The position numbers and the translations under genes were made by a program. This document shows positions 6,655-15,768 of a DNA stretch of 64,000 nucleotides, one piece after another (position 1 is the stretch's first letter; the number at the start of each line of letters is the position of its first letter). The notes under the pieces are model-generated. The model saw only the letters and a program-made list of their open reading frames with translations, did no database searches and had not been told where the DNA came from. Source of the DNA: an uncultured Alphaproteobacteria bacterium (GTDB lineage: Bacteria > Pseudomonadota > Alphaproteobacteria > UBA6615); assembly GCA_943787745.1 (NCBI GenBank), contig CALSNJ010000005.1:172455-236454 (forward strand), read 5' to 3'.

Positions 6655-7752
6655 TTGCGCGTTCGACCGAGATATCTCTTCTACGCGGCATTGGTGGCGC
6701 CAGCGCTTTTGGTGGCACTTGAAATTTTACTGCGCTTGGCGGTGATGCTTCCCTTGTCGTCTCCGTCATTTGTTCACGACGCGGATATCGGATATCGGAT
6801 GGCCGACGGCGTCGCGGGCACCCGCGGTGGGTTCAATACCAGCCTGACGCCCGGTGAAGCCCTGCCTTCGGGAAAGCGGTTGCTGTTTGTCGGTGATTCT
6901 TTCACCTATGGAACATATCCCGCAGCACGCGTCTTTCCCGAACGCGTGGCGGATCGGCTGACCGGTTCGGGGGTGCCTGCCATCGCGCTTAGCCGCGGTT
7001 TGCCTGCGGCCGGGCCAAGCAACTATCTCCGTGTGGCTGAATTTTTTACTGAACAGCTGGATCCCGATGTCGTGGTGGTCACTGTTTATCTCGGCAACGA
7101 CATCGAACAATCCCATCCGCGACAAGAGACACGGCTTTTTCTTGGGGCCGTTGCCACCGTGAACCAGCCACATCGGTTCGGGCTCAATCGCGAGGATTAT
7201 TATGTCTACTTGGCGGCGCGAAAAGCCCGCGCGGTTCTGCTGTACAGGTTAGCAGAAAAGCCCGCTCCGCTATCGCCGCTCGTCGAAGAACAAGGCCGAA
7301 CGAGCGCCCCGTTTTCACCAGACCAGCTCTTCCGGGCATATCGACGCGAAATCAGAAATTTTGAGTCGCCTTCATCGAGGTTTATTCAGGAAGCGTTGGG
7401 CGGTCTTGTTGCACGTCTCATCGGGCTTCGAGGCATCGTGGGTGACCGCACGCTTCTGATTGTATTGGCGCCGTCGAGAGTGCAGGTGGATGCGCAATTC
7501 CGCGAGGAGCTTATGCGCCATTGGAATCTCGACCCACACGACTATTGCGTTACATGTATCGGAGATAGCGTGCGTGAAGATTTGTCCGCGTCAGATATTT
7601 CAGTGCTCGATCTGACACCATCTTTTATGCAGGTTCAGAAGGAACATGAACTTTATAACCAGATGGACACCCATTGGAATCTGGCCGGCAACGAATTGTC
7701 AGCCAACCTCATTACGGATTGGGTCCGACACAAACTCGAAGAGTCAAAATGA
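6655..7752 (+). CDS. Membrane-anchored SGNH/GDSL hydrolase-like protein 1
   Basis: The 365-residue protein has one N-terminal membrane segment (about residues 8-32) and then an SGNH-type domain: block I VGDSFTYG, block III YLGNDIE, and block V MDTHWNLAGN near residue 340, giving the Ser, Gly-Asn-Asp and Asp-x-His set. The T-H-W form resembles the AlgJ/AlgX and DltD-like acetyl-transfer branch, so it may move or remove acyl groups on an envelope glycan, but this is inference. The start codon is a TTG at 6655 with only a weak ribosome site. Its stop overlaps the start of the next gene as ATGA, so the two are translationally coupled. Confidence 0.75.
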   Translation: MRVRPRYLFYAALVAPALLVALEILLRLAVMLPLSSPSFVHDADIGYRMADGVAGTRGGFNTSLTPGEALPSGKRLLFVGDSFTYGTYPAARVFPERVADRLTGSGVPAIALSRGLPAAGPSNYLRVAEFFTEQLDPDVVVVTVYLGNDIEQSHPRQETRLFLGAVATVNQPHRFGLNREDYYVYLAARKARAVLLYRLAEKPAPLSPLVEEQGRTSAPFSPDQLFRAYRREIRNFESPSSRFIQEALGGLVARLIGLRGIVGDRTLLIVLAPSRVQVDAQFREELMRHWNLDPHDYCVTCIGDSVREDLSASDISVLDLTPSFMQVQKEHELYNQMDTHWNLAGNELSANLITDWVRHKLEESK

Positions 7753-8927
7753 AGCGAGACGTCTGGAAGCTCACCATTATTGCCTGTGTGCTTATGCTTG
7801 GAGGGCTTGGCTCTGACGTTGTGCAGGCCCAAAAAGTGGGGGTGGAGGAGAAGAGAGCCGCTCTGATCGGCGCCGTTGATGAGGTGAATCTCTCGCCCGA
7901 TGGCACATACGATCTTGAAGCTTTCGGTTTTCATTCGGCCCCGGTCGCGCCAGAAAAACCCGATGGCGTTTTCCGGGTTTTGAACATCGGTGATTCCTTT
8001 GCCTATGCGATTACGCGCAAAGAATTCACCTACAGCGCGGTGATCGAGAACGAGATCAATGGAGCCTCCGGCACGAAGAGAATCGAAGTCGTCAATTTGG
8101 GCGTTCCTTCTGTGGGGTTCCCGGAATACATCGCGCTTTACAGGTTCTGGTCGTCGCGCCTTGAACACGATGCGGTCATCTTTAATGTTTTCGCCGGTAA
8201 TGACTTCATCGATACCCGCTACTCACTGCCCTATCGGCTGTTGGGTGATGATATTGGCGGGATGGATGATCTTTTCTTCTCCTTCAAGACGCTCAACAAA
8301 TTACAGTCCGGTGGTTCGTCGACCAGCACCTTCAAGCCGGCGCCAGCCCCTGACCCACGCTATGAGGCGCAGAACCAGTTCTCGGATGAATCCTATGTTG
8401 GGGTGATGCGTCTGGTGGTGGAATCTTATCTGCCCGAGAAGTTGACCGAATTGGGCGAAGGTTATCGGTGGGCTGGTCGTTTTCTCGCGGTTGCGGATGA
8501 AATTGCGGCGTCTGGAAAGGATGTCCTTGTTTCGATCGCCCCGTCGCATCTGGCCCATGCCCTGGAATGGCGTTCACGGGTGGCAGAGTCGATGGACATT
8601 CCCGTTGAAAGTATTGATCCGCTTTTGCCGGGCGCGATGATCGGTTGGCGGGCGAAACGAGACGGGCACCGCTATGCTTTTGAGGATCTGACGCGGTGTA
8701 TGGATCTCTACGAACAGTCTTCGGTCGATACGTTCTATGGCACCAACACCCACTGGAGCGTTGAAGGTAATGCCGCGGCAGGTCAGGCCTTTGCCGACTG
8801 GATCGCGAAACATTGGCTCGATATGGCCGATTTTGTGCCGGTCTCCAAGTGTACGCCGGAGGTGCTCAAAGCTGCAGACGATATTTCGTACGAGGCGCTG
8901 GCTCTGGACGCCTGGCTGCAAAGGTAA
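7749..8927 (+). CDS. Secreted SGNH/GDSL hydrolase-like protein 2
   Basis: The 392-residue protein begins with a Sec signal peptide (MKRDVWKLTIIACVLMLGG, cleavage likely after VVQA at about residue 27). It contains the same SGNH set as its upstream neighbour: NIGDSFAYA, FAGNDFID and TNTHWSVEGN. The two are diverged paralogues, one anchored and one soluble in the periplasm, and probably act together on an envelope or exopolysaccharide substrate. The start at 7749 is chosen over an in-frame codon at 7674 because it has the ATGA overlap and gives the signal peptide. Confidence 0.8.
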   Translation: MKRDVWKLTIIACVLMLGGLGSDVVQAQKVGVEEKRAALIGAVDEVNLSPDGTYDLEAFGFHSAPVAPEKPDGVFRVLNIGDSFAYAITRKEFTYSAVIENEINGASGTKRIEVVNLGVPSVGFPEYIALYRFWSSRLEHDAVIFNVFAGNDFIDTRYSLPYRLLGDDIGGMDDLFFSFKTLNKLQSGGSSTSTFKPAPAPDPRYEAQNQFSDESYVGVMRLVVESYLPEKLTELGEGYRWAGRFLAVADEIAASGKDVLVSIAPSHLAHALEWRSRVAESMDIPVESIDPLLPGAMIGWRAKRDGHRYAFEDLTRCMDLYEQSSVDTFYGTNTHWSVEGNAAAGQAFADWIAKHWLDMADFVPVSKCTPEVLKAADDISYEALALDAWLQR

Positions 8928-9080
8928 ACGGATTGGTGCCGGGGGGCAGGGAATAGGTCTTTTAACCTCGCAATTTGAAGGCAGTGCTCTCTCGTTCAGT
9001 ATTTGTTAGTAAGCACGCACTAGATCTCTGTTGCTTCTTCTGGGAGGCAGGCCTGTAATTTAGGATCAAGGGATTTGATC

Positions 9081-10760
9081 ATGCTGGAAAGTATCAAGTC
9101 AAAATTCATTCTCATCGCGATTGTTTCTGTTCTCGCCGTCTCTGCGCTCGCGGCGAATTCCTGGTGGGCCAACAGCAAGGTTGAGGCGGCCATCAAAACC
9201 AGTGAGCTTCGCTCCATGGCGCTCAAACACGTCGTCACGATGGAGAAAGCCAATCTGGGGATGGTCCTTGCCGCGATGGACACCATTATCGATCGCGCGG
9301 AGGGGCAGATCCAGCCCGAGCGAGCGGAGATTATTGCAGAGTCCATTACAGCATTGAACGAAAGTGGACAGGCTTTGCTCGAGCTGGCCGAGACCCCAGA
9401 GGACAAAGACGCCATGACCGCGATCATTGCGAAGATCGAGCCTCTGGCCAAGGGTATTAGTGTTGATCTGGCGAACCTCGTGAGCAGTGGTGCTCCCCAG
9501 GAAGCCTTCACCGCGGTTGATGACATCATCGATGAATTTGGTGAAAGCATGACCGAAGCGCTGCTTTCCTATGAGGAAAAGCTGGAGGCTGAGTTGAAAG
9601 CCTCCAATAAGGAAGTCGAAAACTCGGTGGCCGCCTCCAATCTTACAAACGCAGCGGTCTTCATTGCGTCGGTTGTAATCCTGTCAGGGTTGCTGTTTAC
9701 CTTCGGGCGGAAAATTACCGGACAGATCGCGACGATGTCGCAGATCATGCGCACCCTTGCCGCGGGTGATCGGGATGTCGAGATTCCCTATTTGGAACAG
9801 CAGGCCGAGATGGGCCAGATGGCGCAGGCGGTCGAGGTGTTCAAGCAGAATGCCATCGAACGCGAGCGGCTCGAGGCCGATCAATCCAGGAAGCGTGAGG
9901 CCGATGAGCGGCGGGCAACACATGTTGCAGAATTGATTGGCGAGTTCGATGGAACTGCCAAACGCTCGCTTGGGTCGGTGTCGGCTTCGGCAGAACAGAT
10001 GAAGGCATCTGCCATGTCGATGACGACGATCGCGGATGAGGCTGGCCAGCGTTCTTCAGGCGTTGCGTCGGCTTCGGAGCAAGCCACGGCAAATGTCCAG
10101 ACAGTGGCAACGGCCACGGAAGAGCTGTCAGCCTCCGTCGAGGAGATATCCCGTCAGGTCGCACAGAGCGCCCAGATGGCTCTCGCAGCCGTTGAGACTG
10201 CCAACGCCACCAACGCCAAGGTCGAAGGTCTGGCGGACGCGTCCCAGAAGATCGGCGAAGTTGTGAATTTGATCAACGACATTGCAGCCCAGACCAACCT
10301 TCTGGCGCTGAATGCGACGATTGAAGCCTCACGCGCCGGTGAAGCCGGCAAGGGCTTTGCGGTTGTCGCGTCGGAGGTGAAGTCTCTGGCAACCCAGACA
10401 GCCAAGGCGACCGAGGAGATCGGCGCTCAGATTGCGGCTATTCAGGGCGAGACTCAGGAGGCGGTGGCGGCCATTCAGGAGATCGGCAAATCGATTACCG
10501 AGATTTCCGATACGGCAACGGCAATTGCCTCGGCGGTCGAGGAGCAGGGCGCGGCAACACGCGAGATCGCAGAGAATGTACAGCAGGCCTCGTCTGGAAC
10601 CCAGAACGTATCCTCAAATATCGTTGAGGTGTCCCGCGGTGTGCAGGAGACGGGTTCGTCAGCGCAGCAGGTGTTGCTGTCTGCCGAGCAGTTGGGTGAG
10701 CAGTCCGATGAGTTGCAGGCGGCTGTATCAAGCTTCCTTGATCGGGTTAAAGCCGCATAG
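9081..10760 (+). CDS. Methyl-accepting chemotaxis protein
   Basis: The 559-residue chemoreceptor has a first membrane segment at about residues 7-25, a helical periplasmic sensor of roughly 160 residues, a second membrane segment ([20 protein letters not shown]), a HAMP domain, and a long cytoplasmic signalling coil. The hairpin tip that contacts CheA and CheW is plain: [20 protein letters not shown], followed by [20 protein letters not shown]. It would sense a periplasmic ligand or a change in membrane state and control CheA. The ATG at 9081 is preceded by AAGGGA. A remnant of a second copy lies at 13494-13610. No che or flagellar genes are in the window. Confidence 0.93.
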   Translation: MLESIKSKFILIAIVSVLAVSALAANSWWANSKVEAAIKTSELRSMALKHVVTMEKANLGMVLAAMDTIIDRAEGQIQPERAEIIAESITALNESGQALLELAETPEDKDAMTAIIAKIEPLAKGISVDLANLVSSGAPQEAFTAVDDIIDEFGESMTEALLSYEEKLEAELKASNKEVENSVAASNLTNAAVFIASVVILSGLLFTFGRKITGQIATMSQIMRTLAAGDRDVEIPYLEQQAEMGQMAQAVEVFKQNAIERERLEADQSRKREADERRATHVAELIGEFDGTAKRSLGSVSASAEQMKASAMSMTTIADEAGQRSSGVASASEQATANVQTVATATEELSASVEEISRQVAQSAQMALAAVETANATNAKVEGLADASQKIGEVVNLINDIAAQTNLLALNATIEASRAGEAGKGFAVVASEVKSLATQTAKATEEIGAQIAAIQGETQEAVAAIQEIGKSITEISDTATAIASAVEEQGAATREIAENVQQASSGTQNVSSNIVEVSRGVQETGSSAQQVLLSAEQLGEQSDELQAAVSSFLDRVKAA

Positions 10761-10973
10761 GTCGGCTGTCACCAAATTGTGAATCGAAGCAGGCTGCTGT
10801 TTGTCCGATTGATATGTGGTTCGGGGCGGCTTGGGTTTTGCAATCCAGGCCCTCCGCAGTTCACGCCTTGTGCGCGAACATCACAACAACTTGTAGAACT
10901 TGCCTCTGACATCGCGATCCCATCCTAGTTAGGCTCTTTCCAGTTGCGTAACTGGATTCATGAGAGAGCCTCG

Positions 10974-12392
10974 ATGCCGTTGTCAGATACGCTCCATGCC
11001 GTTGTTTTGGTGGGAGTGACTTTACTTGTTATCGCGGGGAGTTTTCTGCTTTCGGGTCGCCGGAGCACCCTCGCAGGGTTCTACGACGGCCGCGATGAAA
11101 CAGGACGCGCACCGGCCTTGTGGACTCTGGTTCTGAGCCAGGTCACGACGTGGATATTTGCGCGCTCGTTGCTCAATGCTGCAATTCTGGGGTTTTTCTA
11201 CGGAACACCGGGATTGCTGGCCTACACCACCTATTATGTGAGCTTCCTGACCGGCTGGCTGTTCGTCGACGGAATTCGCTTCCGTGCGGGCGCAGGTTCG
11301 ATTCACGAGTATCTGCGCGGCAAGTTCGGTCGGACCGGGGCTGTTTGCTACAACATCGTCATCGGTCTGCGTTTGTTGTCGGAGGTTTTCGCCAACCTTC
11401 TTGTTGTCGGGCTGATATTTGACGGATTGTTACCGGACACAAACGCAGGCACCTACGCCATCGTCGCATTGGCTGTGTTGGGACTTGGGTACTCGGCAAT
11501 GGGCGGCTTGCGCGCTTCGTTGCGGACCGATGTGTTGCAGATGATCGTGTTCCTCGCTGCCCTTATCTTTGCTTTCGTGGCGCTGGTGTCTTTGGATGGT
11601 TTCTCATTTTCGGCGGTGCTGAGTGCACCCGGTGTCGCCGGACCGGTGCCTGGCTGGGTTCTGCTGGCCGTCGCTGCCTTGCAGGTGTTTTCTTATCCTG
11701 CGCATGACCCGGTGATGACGGATCGCGGGTTTCTCGCCGACCGTGCTGTAACGCGTCGCAGTTTCCTCCACGCCTTCTGGATTTCTGTCCTCTGCATCTT
11801 CGGGTTCGGCTTGATGGGCGTGCATGCCGGGCTGGTGGCGGCAAGCGGTGAAACGATGCAGCATGTCTGGGCGCGATTGTTTGATCCCGTTGTTCTTCTC
11901 AGCCTGAATACCGTTCTGGTCGTTTCAGCCTTGTCGACGCTCGACAGCACGCTGTCGTCGGCAGCGCGGCTGGCAATTCGTGACATGGGACTAGCCGCTC
12001 AGACGCTCGTGAACGGACGCTTCGCCATGGCGCTGTTTATGCTCGGAGGTGTCCTGATCATGCTGGCCAATGTCAAAGATCTCTACGCGGCAACGGCAGT
12101 ATCGGGTACGGCGTCACTGTTCCTCGTGCCGGTACTCTTTTTTGTTATTCTCGGCAACGCGCGAAATGTGCCGACATGGTCATATCTCACGGGGTTCATC
12201 GCAGCATTGAGCGGCGCCGCTCTGTATTTCTTTGTCGAGGGCAAGGCAGCTTGGGCGATCTCTTTGTTCGGCGACGCGCACAAATACACAGCCTTGCTGT
12301 GGATCTGCATTACGGTTCTGATTGTTGGCAATGCCGCTTTTGCGGCTGGCCTCGCGCTTCGGTCGCGTGCATCGGCGATACATCAGACATAA
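10974..12392 (+). CDS. Sodium:solute symporter family (SSS) transporter
   Basis: The 472-residue protein is strongly hydrophobic throughout, with about 12-13 membrane helices and the SSS/PutP-like pattern: an early RSTLAGFYDGRDETGRAPALW cytoplasmic loop, TYYVSFLTGWLFVDGIRFR, LGYSAMGGLRASLRTDVLQM (the conserved Gly-rich helix and D-x-x-Q), and SALSTLDSTLSSAARLAIRD, which holds the sodium-site Ser/Thr residues. It should couple sodium entry to uptake of an organic solute; the solute is unknown. The ATG at 10974 follows GAGAG. The next gene, a radical SAM enzyme, starts 70 bases downstream and may be cotranscribed. Confidence 0.85.
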   Translation: MPLSDTLHAVVLVGVTLLVIAGSFLLSGRRSTLAGFYDGRDETGRAPALWTLVLSQVTTWIFARSLLNAAILGFFYGTPGLLAYTTYYVSFLTGWLFVDGIRFRAGAGSIHEYLRGKFGRTGAVCYNIVIGLRLLSEVFANLLVVGLIFDGLLPDTNAGTYAIVALAVLGLGYSAMGGLRASLRTDVLQMIVFLAALIFAFVALVSLDGFSFSAVLSAPGVAGPVPGWVLLAVAALQVFSYPAHDPVMTDRGFLADRAVTRRSFLHAFWISVLCIFGFGLMGVHAGLVAASGETMQHVWARLFDPVVLLSLNTVLVVSALSTLDSTLSSAARLAIRDMGLAAQTLVNGRFAMALFMLGGVLIMLANVKDLYAATAVSGTASLFLVPVLFFVILGNARNVPTWSYLTGFIAALSGAALYFFVEGKAAWAISLFGDAHKYTALLWICITVLIVGNAAFAAGLALRSRASAIHQT

Positions 12393-12462
12393 TCTGCAAT
12401 TCTGTATTGAATACCGCGTGCGCGGGATCAGCAGTCCCGACGCGGAAGGAAGAATTATCATC

Positions 12463-13452
12463 ATGTCAGGCACTATCAAAACAATGCGTACAGCAGCATC
12501 CGATATACGTTTCGCAAACCCCGACGTCACAGCGGATGGTGCCCCTCGCGCGCAGGTCGAATTGCGGGCGCTGTCCACCCTTTGGTTCAACACTGGCACG
12601 CTCTGTAATATCGAATGCGCGCATTGCTATATCGAATCGAGCCCGCGCAACGACCAGTTGGTCTATCTGACATCATCTGACGTTCGGTTGTACCTCGACG
12701 AAGTTCAAACCCTCGGCTATCCGACAGGTGAGATTGGCTTTACCGGCGGTGAGCCGTTCATGAATCCTGATATGATCAGCATGGCGTCTATATGCCTTGA
12801 GCGTGGTCACGAGGTTCTTATTTTGACCAATGCCATGCAGCCCATGCAGCGGCCGGGCGTGAAGGGCGCGTTGTTAAAGCTCAGATCGGCCTATGGCGAT
12901 GCTCTGAAGTTGCGCGTGAGCATTGATCATTTTTCCGAAGCGCTGCACGAGAGTGAACGCGGCCCCGGAACCTTCATCCATACGCTCAAGGGCCTCGACT
13001 GGCTGGCCGAAAATGACTTCAGCTTCACGGTGGCCGGGCGTACCCGGTTTGGAGAGGATGAGAAGATCCTTCGTGAAGGGTATCAACAATTGTTCAGCGC
13101 ACGTGGTTACAAGCTTGATGCGGTTGATCCGGCCCAGCTGGTGCTTTTCCCTGAAATGGATGAACAGGCCGCAGTGCCCGAAATTACGACGGCTTGCTGG
13201 GGCATACTCGACATTTCACCGGATGCCATGATGTGCGCGAGCAGCCGCATGATTGTGAAGCGCAAGGGGGCGGCGTCCACTGTCGTGCTGCCCTGCACGT
13301 TGCTGGCCTATGATCCGGCGTTCGAAATGGGCAGTTCGCTCACCGAGGCCGCGGATGCGGATGGCGGCAATTTTGAGAATGGCGCGGTCAAACTCAATCA
13401 TCCGCATTGTGCGAAGTTTTGTGTCTTGGGCGGCGGCAGCTGTTCGCAATAA
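12463..13452 (+). CDS. Radical SAM protein with Cys-rich C-terminus
   Basis: The 329-residue protein has the radical SAM 4Fe-4S motif C-x3-C-x2-C as LCNIECAHCY (about residues 44-52), the SAM-binding GFTGGEPFMNP, and a C-terminal half with five spaced cysteines (TACW, MMCAS, LPCTL, AKFC, GGSCSQ) that could hold one auxiliary cluster in SPASM/twitch manner. Such enzymes make a 5'-deoxyadenosyl radical; many with this architecture modify peptides or proteins. No partner substrate is evident, though the solute symporter lies just upstream. The ATG at 12463 was chosen for GGAAGGA upstream and the natural N-terminus. Confidence 0.85.
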   Translation: MSGTIKTMRTAASDIRFANPDVTADGAPRAQVELRALSTLWFNTGTLCNIECAHCYIESSPRNDQLVYLTSSDVRLYLDEVQTLGYPTGEIGFTGGEPFMNPDMISMASICLERGHEVLILTNAMQPMQRPGVKGALLKLRSAYGDALKLRVSIDHFSEALHESERGPGTFIHTLKGLDWLAENDFSFTVAGRTRFGEDEKILREGYQQLFSARGYKLDAVDPAQLVLFPEMDEQAAVPEITTACWGILDISPDAMMCASSRMIVKRKGAASTVVLPCTLLAYDPAFEMGSSLTEAADADGGNFENGAVKLNHPHCAKFCVLGGGSCSQ

Positions 13453-13493
13453 GGCAATAAGGGAGGCGTCTTGAGGTGTGCGGTTCCCATACG

Positions 13494-13610
13494 CGCGGGA
13501 TCACAGAGATTGCGCAGCAGGTGTTGTTGTCTGTCGAACAGTTGGATGCGCAGTCCGATGAGGTGCAGGCGTCTGTCTCGAGCTTCCTCGATTGGGCTAA
13601 GGCCGTATAG
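13494..13610 (+). pseudogene. Remnant of the 3' end of a chemoreceptor gene
   Basis: Read in the plus direction, the stretch ending with TAG at 13610 encodes AQQVLLSVEQLDAQSDEVQA and then SVSSFLDWAKAV, matching the last residues of the chemoreceptor at 9081-10760 ([20 protein letters not shown] and [12 protein letters not shown]). Similarity continues about 50 bases past both stop codons (compare GAATCGAAGCAGGCTG with GAATTGAAGCGGGCTG). There is no upstream chemoreceptor sequence. This is either the scar of a deleted tandem paralogue or a partial duplication. The radical SAM gene ends just before it. Confidence 0.85.
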
Positions 13611-13774
13611 CGCGACTGACTAAAGACTATGAATTGAAGCGGGCTGTCTTTTTGGAATAGGAGCGGCCCGTTTCTGTTTTTAAAACAGCTGATAGGCCAG
13701 CGGGGTAAGCGATATTCTCTGCTGACCCAAACAGGGTTTCCCGGCGTATAAAGCCTGTTGGGATTAGATATCAA

Positions 13775-14350
13775 ATGCTGCGACGAGACATTTTAAGGGC
13801 TATTGCGGGCACGGCTTGTGTGTCGGTCAGCGGAACATTGTCGTTTCCAGCTCTGGCCAATCTGCCCTCGGCTGGATCCCGCGAAAGTCTTGCAGCCAAG
13901 CTGGCGCCCGCGCTTCGTACTGTTGGCGGTGAGGTTTGCATGAATGCGGCCCAGAGACTGGAAAACCTTCATAGAGATGGACGTCCCATCAGCCTGCACT
14001 TGCGGCGAGCCGGTCTCAACATGTCCGGTGCCCTGATGATTGCACGTGCACTGCAATCCCTGAGTGCATCGGAGGCGGCATTGCTGCGATCCTTCAGTGT
14101 TAGTTACAATCCCGATATGGAAGACGGTGGGGCGATTGCCCTTGCGCAATCCATGCCCGGAAACATCCGAGACGTCGGTCTTGTCGGCTGCGGCCTGAGC
14201 GATGCCGGCGGCGCGGCGTTGCTTGAATGGGCGAACTCGGCCGTTGGCCTTCAGATGATCTGTGTCGAAGAGAATCGGTTTTCAGATCAGCTGAGAAAGC
14301 AGTTCGTCTTACTCCGCGAAGAAAATTCAAGCTTGGTTGTCTTCGTTTAG
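13775..14350 (+). CDS. Exported protein with leucine-rich-repeat-like segment
   Basis: The 191-residue protein begins with a signal peptide (MLRRDILRAIAGTACVSVSG, cleavage likely after PALA near residue 28); the double Arg makes Tat export possible. The mature part shows about three irregular repeats of the ribonuclease-inhibitor-like leucine-rich kind: ISLHLRRAGLNMSGALMIARAL, FSVSYNPDMEDGGAIALAQSM, and RDVGLVGCGLSDAGGAALLEW. Such repeats form a curved protein-binding surface. I do not recognise a named family. It follows the chemoreceptor remnant and is convergent with the lipocalin-like gene, four bases away. Confidence 0.65.
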   Translation: MLRRDILRAIAGTACVSVSGTLSFPALANLPSAGSRESLAAKLAPALRTVGGEVCMNAAQRLENLHRDGRPISLHLRRAGLNMSGALMIARALQSLSASEAALLRSFSVSYNPDMEDGGAIALAQSMPGNIRDVGLVGCGLSDAGGAALLEWANSAVGLQMICVEENRFSDQLRKQFVLLREENSSLVVFV

Positions 14351-14354
14351 CCCA

Positions 14355-14774
14355 TCAGACGTCTGAAATTTTCTCCCACCACAAGGTCCGACGCTCGGCG
14401 GGCTTGTCTCCGTATGCCTGCAGGGGTGGGCGCAGCACCATCAGGTCATCTTCGAAGGTCACATCGCGGATTTGTTCGGTCCCCATGCGGGCGGGGTCGG
14501 AGCAGGCGTCCACCTTGGTGATGAGCGTTTTGCCGTCGAAGGTGTAAAGCCCGGTGTAGCAGGAGTAGTCCCGCGTCTCGCCGTCGGGAATGTCGACCCG
14601 TGCATCCGTGATCGCTGCGGACAGTCGACCTTCCGCGGTTAGCGTCACACGGCCGATAAAATTGCCACGGCCGAAAGGTGGGGTGAGGAGTTCACCATCT
14701 GCGTCGACCGCTTCAACGCGCACGAGCGCCCAGGTTCCGATGTGTTTTGTCACTGTGATGAGTCCCGTATTCAT
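14355..14774 (-). CDS. Lipocalin-like domain protein
   Basis: The 139-residue protein looks like a lipocalin-like beta barrel (family typified by PF13924): HIGTWALVRVEAVDADGE at the start matches the first strand G-T-W/W-x-L, followed by alternating strands (RVTLTAEGRLSAAI, YSCYTGLYTFDGKTLITKV) and an acidic-arginine turn. No signal peptide is present if ATG at 14774 is used; a TTG at 14807 would add eleven residues. Members probably bind small hydrophobic molecules, often alongside hydrolases or cyclases. Neighbours give no clear hint of a ligand. Confidence 0.65.
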   Translation of the reverse strand: MNTGLITVTKHIGTWALVRVEAVDADGELLTPPFGRGNFIGRVTLTAEGRLSAAITDARVDIPDGETRDYSCYTGLYTFDGKTLITKVDACSDPARMGTEQIRDVTFEDDLMVLRPPLQAYGDKPAERRTLWWEKISDV

Positions 14775-14889
14775 GAGGCAATCAAAAGCGAACGCCTTGC
14801 TGCCCAAACCATAAGCCGGGTGGATGCGCGTGCAAAGTTGAATACGCCTGATATGTCCGCGCTATAGTCGGGGCAGGGGAGAAGATGCC

Positions 14890-15747
14890 ATGTCAGAAAA
14901 TCAAACGCCGATCATCGACGCACAGGTCCACGCCTACGAAGCCGACCATCCGGGTCGTCCCTGGGCGGCGGTCCTCACCGGACCGCCCTCGGCAAATGGC
15001 GAGGAAATGGTCGGCGCGATGGACGCGGTGGGCGTTGATGGCGCCATCCTCGTCTCGGCCTACACCATGTACCGCTACGACCCGAGCTTCGCCCTCGAAG
15101 TGGGGGCCAAACACCCCGGCCGGTTCGGGCTGGTCACACCTTTCGATGCCACCGACCCCGCGGTGGGTGAAAAGATCACGGATTGGGCGGCCAAGGACGG
15201 CACCGTCGGAATTCGCCTTCTGCTCGCCCACGGAATCTCTGATGATGCCGGCGCGGCAGGCATCGCCCGCCTGTTGGAGGCCGCCCGGCGTCTCGATGTT
15301 CCCGTCAACGTCTACTGCACCCAGCGGCACGCACAGGTCGCCGAACTCGCCACGCAATTCCCCGACGTCTCGCTGGTGGTCGATCATATGGGGCTCGTCC
15401 AGCCCTTCCACCCGCCCGTGCCGGAGGATGGCTGGGCAGAGCTGCCGAACCTGCTGGCTCTGGCCGAATACGACAACATCACCGTCAAGATCAGTGGCGC
15501 GGGTACGCTCGCGCGCGAAGCGTTCCCTTTTGTCGATATACGAGAGCCCGTCGGCCGCATTCTCGAGAGCTTCGGCCTCGAACGCTGCATGTGGGGCACC
15601 GACTGGACCCGCGCGGTCGAACTGCTGAGCTATCAACAGGGCGTAGACGCGTTCCGCCAGGATGATTGGCTGTCCGACAGTGACCGCGCGGCGCTGATGG
15701 GCGGCAATGCCCAGCGCATCTACAGCTGGTCGCCGGGTGCGGTGTGA
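14890..15747 (+). CDS. Amidohydrolase-2 family metal-dependent hydrolase
   Basis: The 285-residue protein has the TIM-barrel plan of the amidohydrolase_2 family, which includes 2-pyrone-4,6-dicarboxylate lactonase and decarboxylases. Seen: IIDAQVHAYE at the first strand, where the usual H-x-H is Q-V-H, LVVDHMGL around residues 160-167, ITVKISGAGTL, and MWGTDWTR around residue 237 with the catalytic Asp. Loss of the first metal His occurs in some lactonase and hydrolase branches. The likely reaction is hydrolysis of a lactone or decarboxylation in catabolism, but the substrate is open. The gene stands alone between genes on the opposite strand. Confidence 0.8.
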   Translation: MSENQTPIIDAQVHAYEADHPGRPWAAVLTGPPSANGEEMVGAMDAVGVDGAILVSAYTMYRYDPSFALEVGAKHPGRFGLVTPFDATDPAVGEKITDWAAKDGTVGIRLLLAHGISDDAGAAGIARLLEAARRLDVPVNVYCTQRHAQVAELATQFPDVSLVVDHMGLVQPFHPPVPEDGWAELPNLLALAEYDNITVKISGAGTLAREAFPFVDIREPVGRILESFGLERCMWGTDWTRAVELLSYQQGVDAFRQDDWLSDSDRAALMGGNAQRIYSWSPGAV

Positions 15748-15768
15748 CGAGGGCCGACGATCCGCGCC

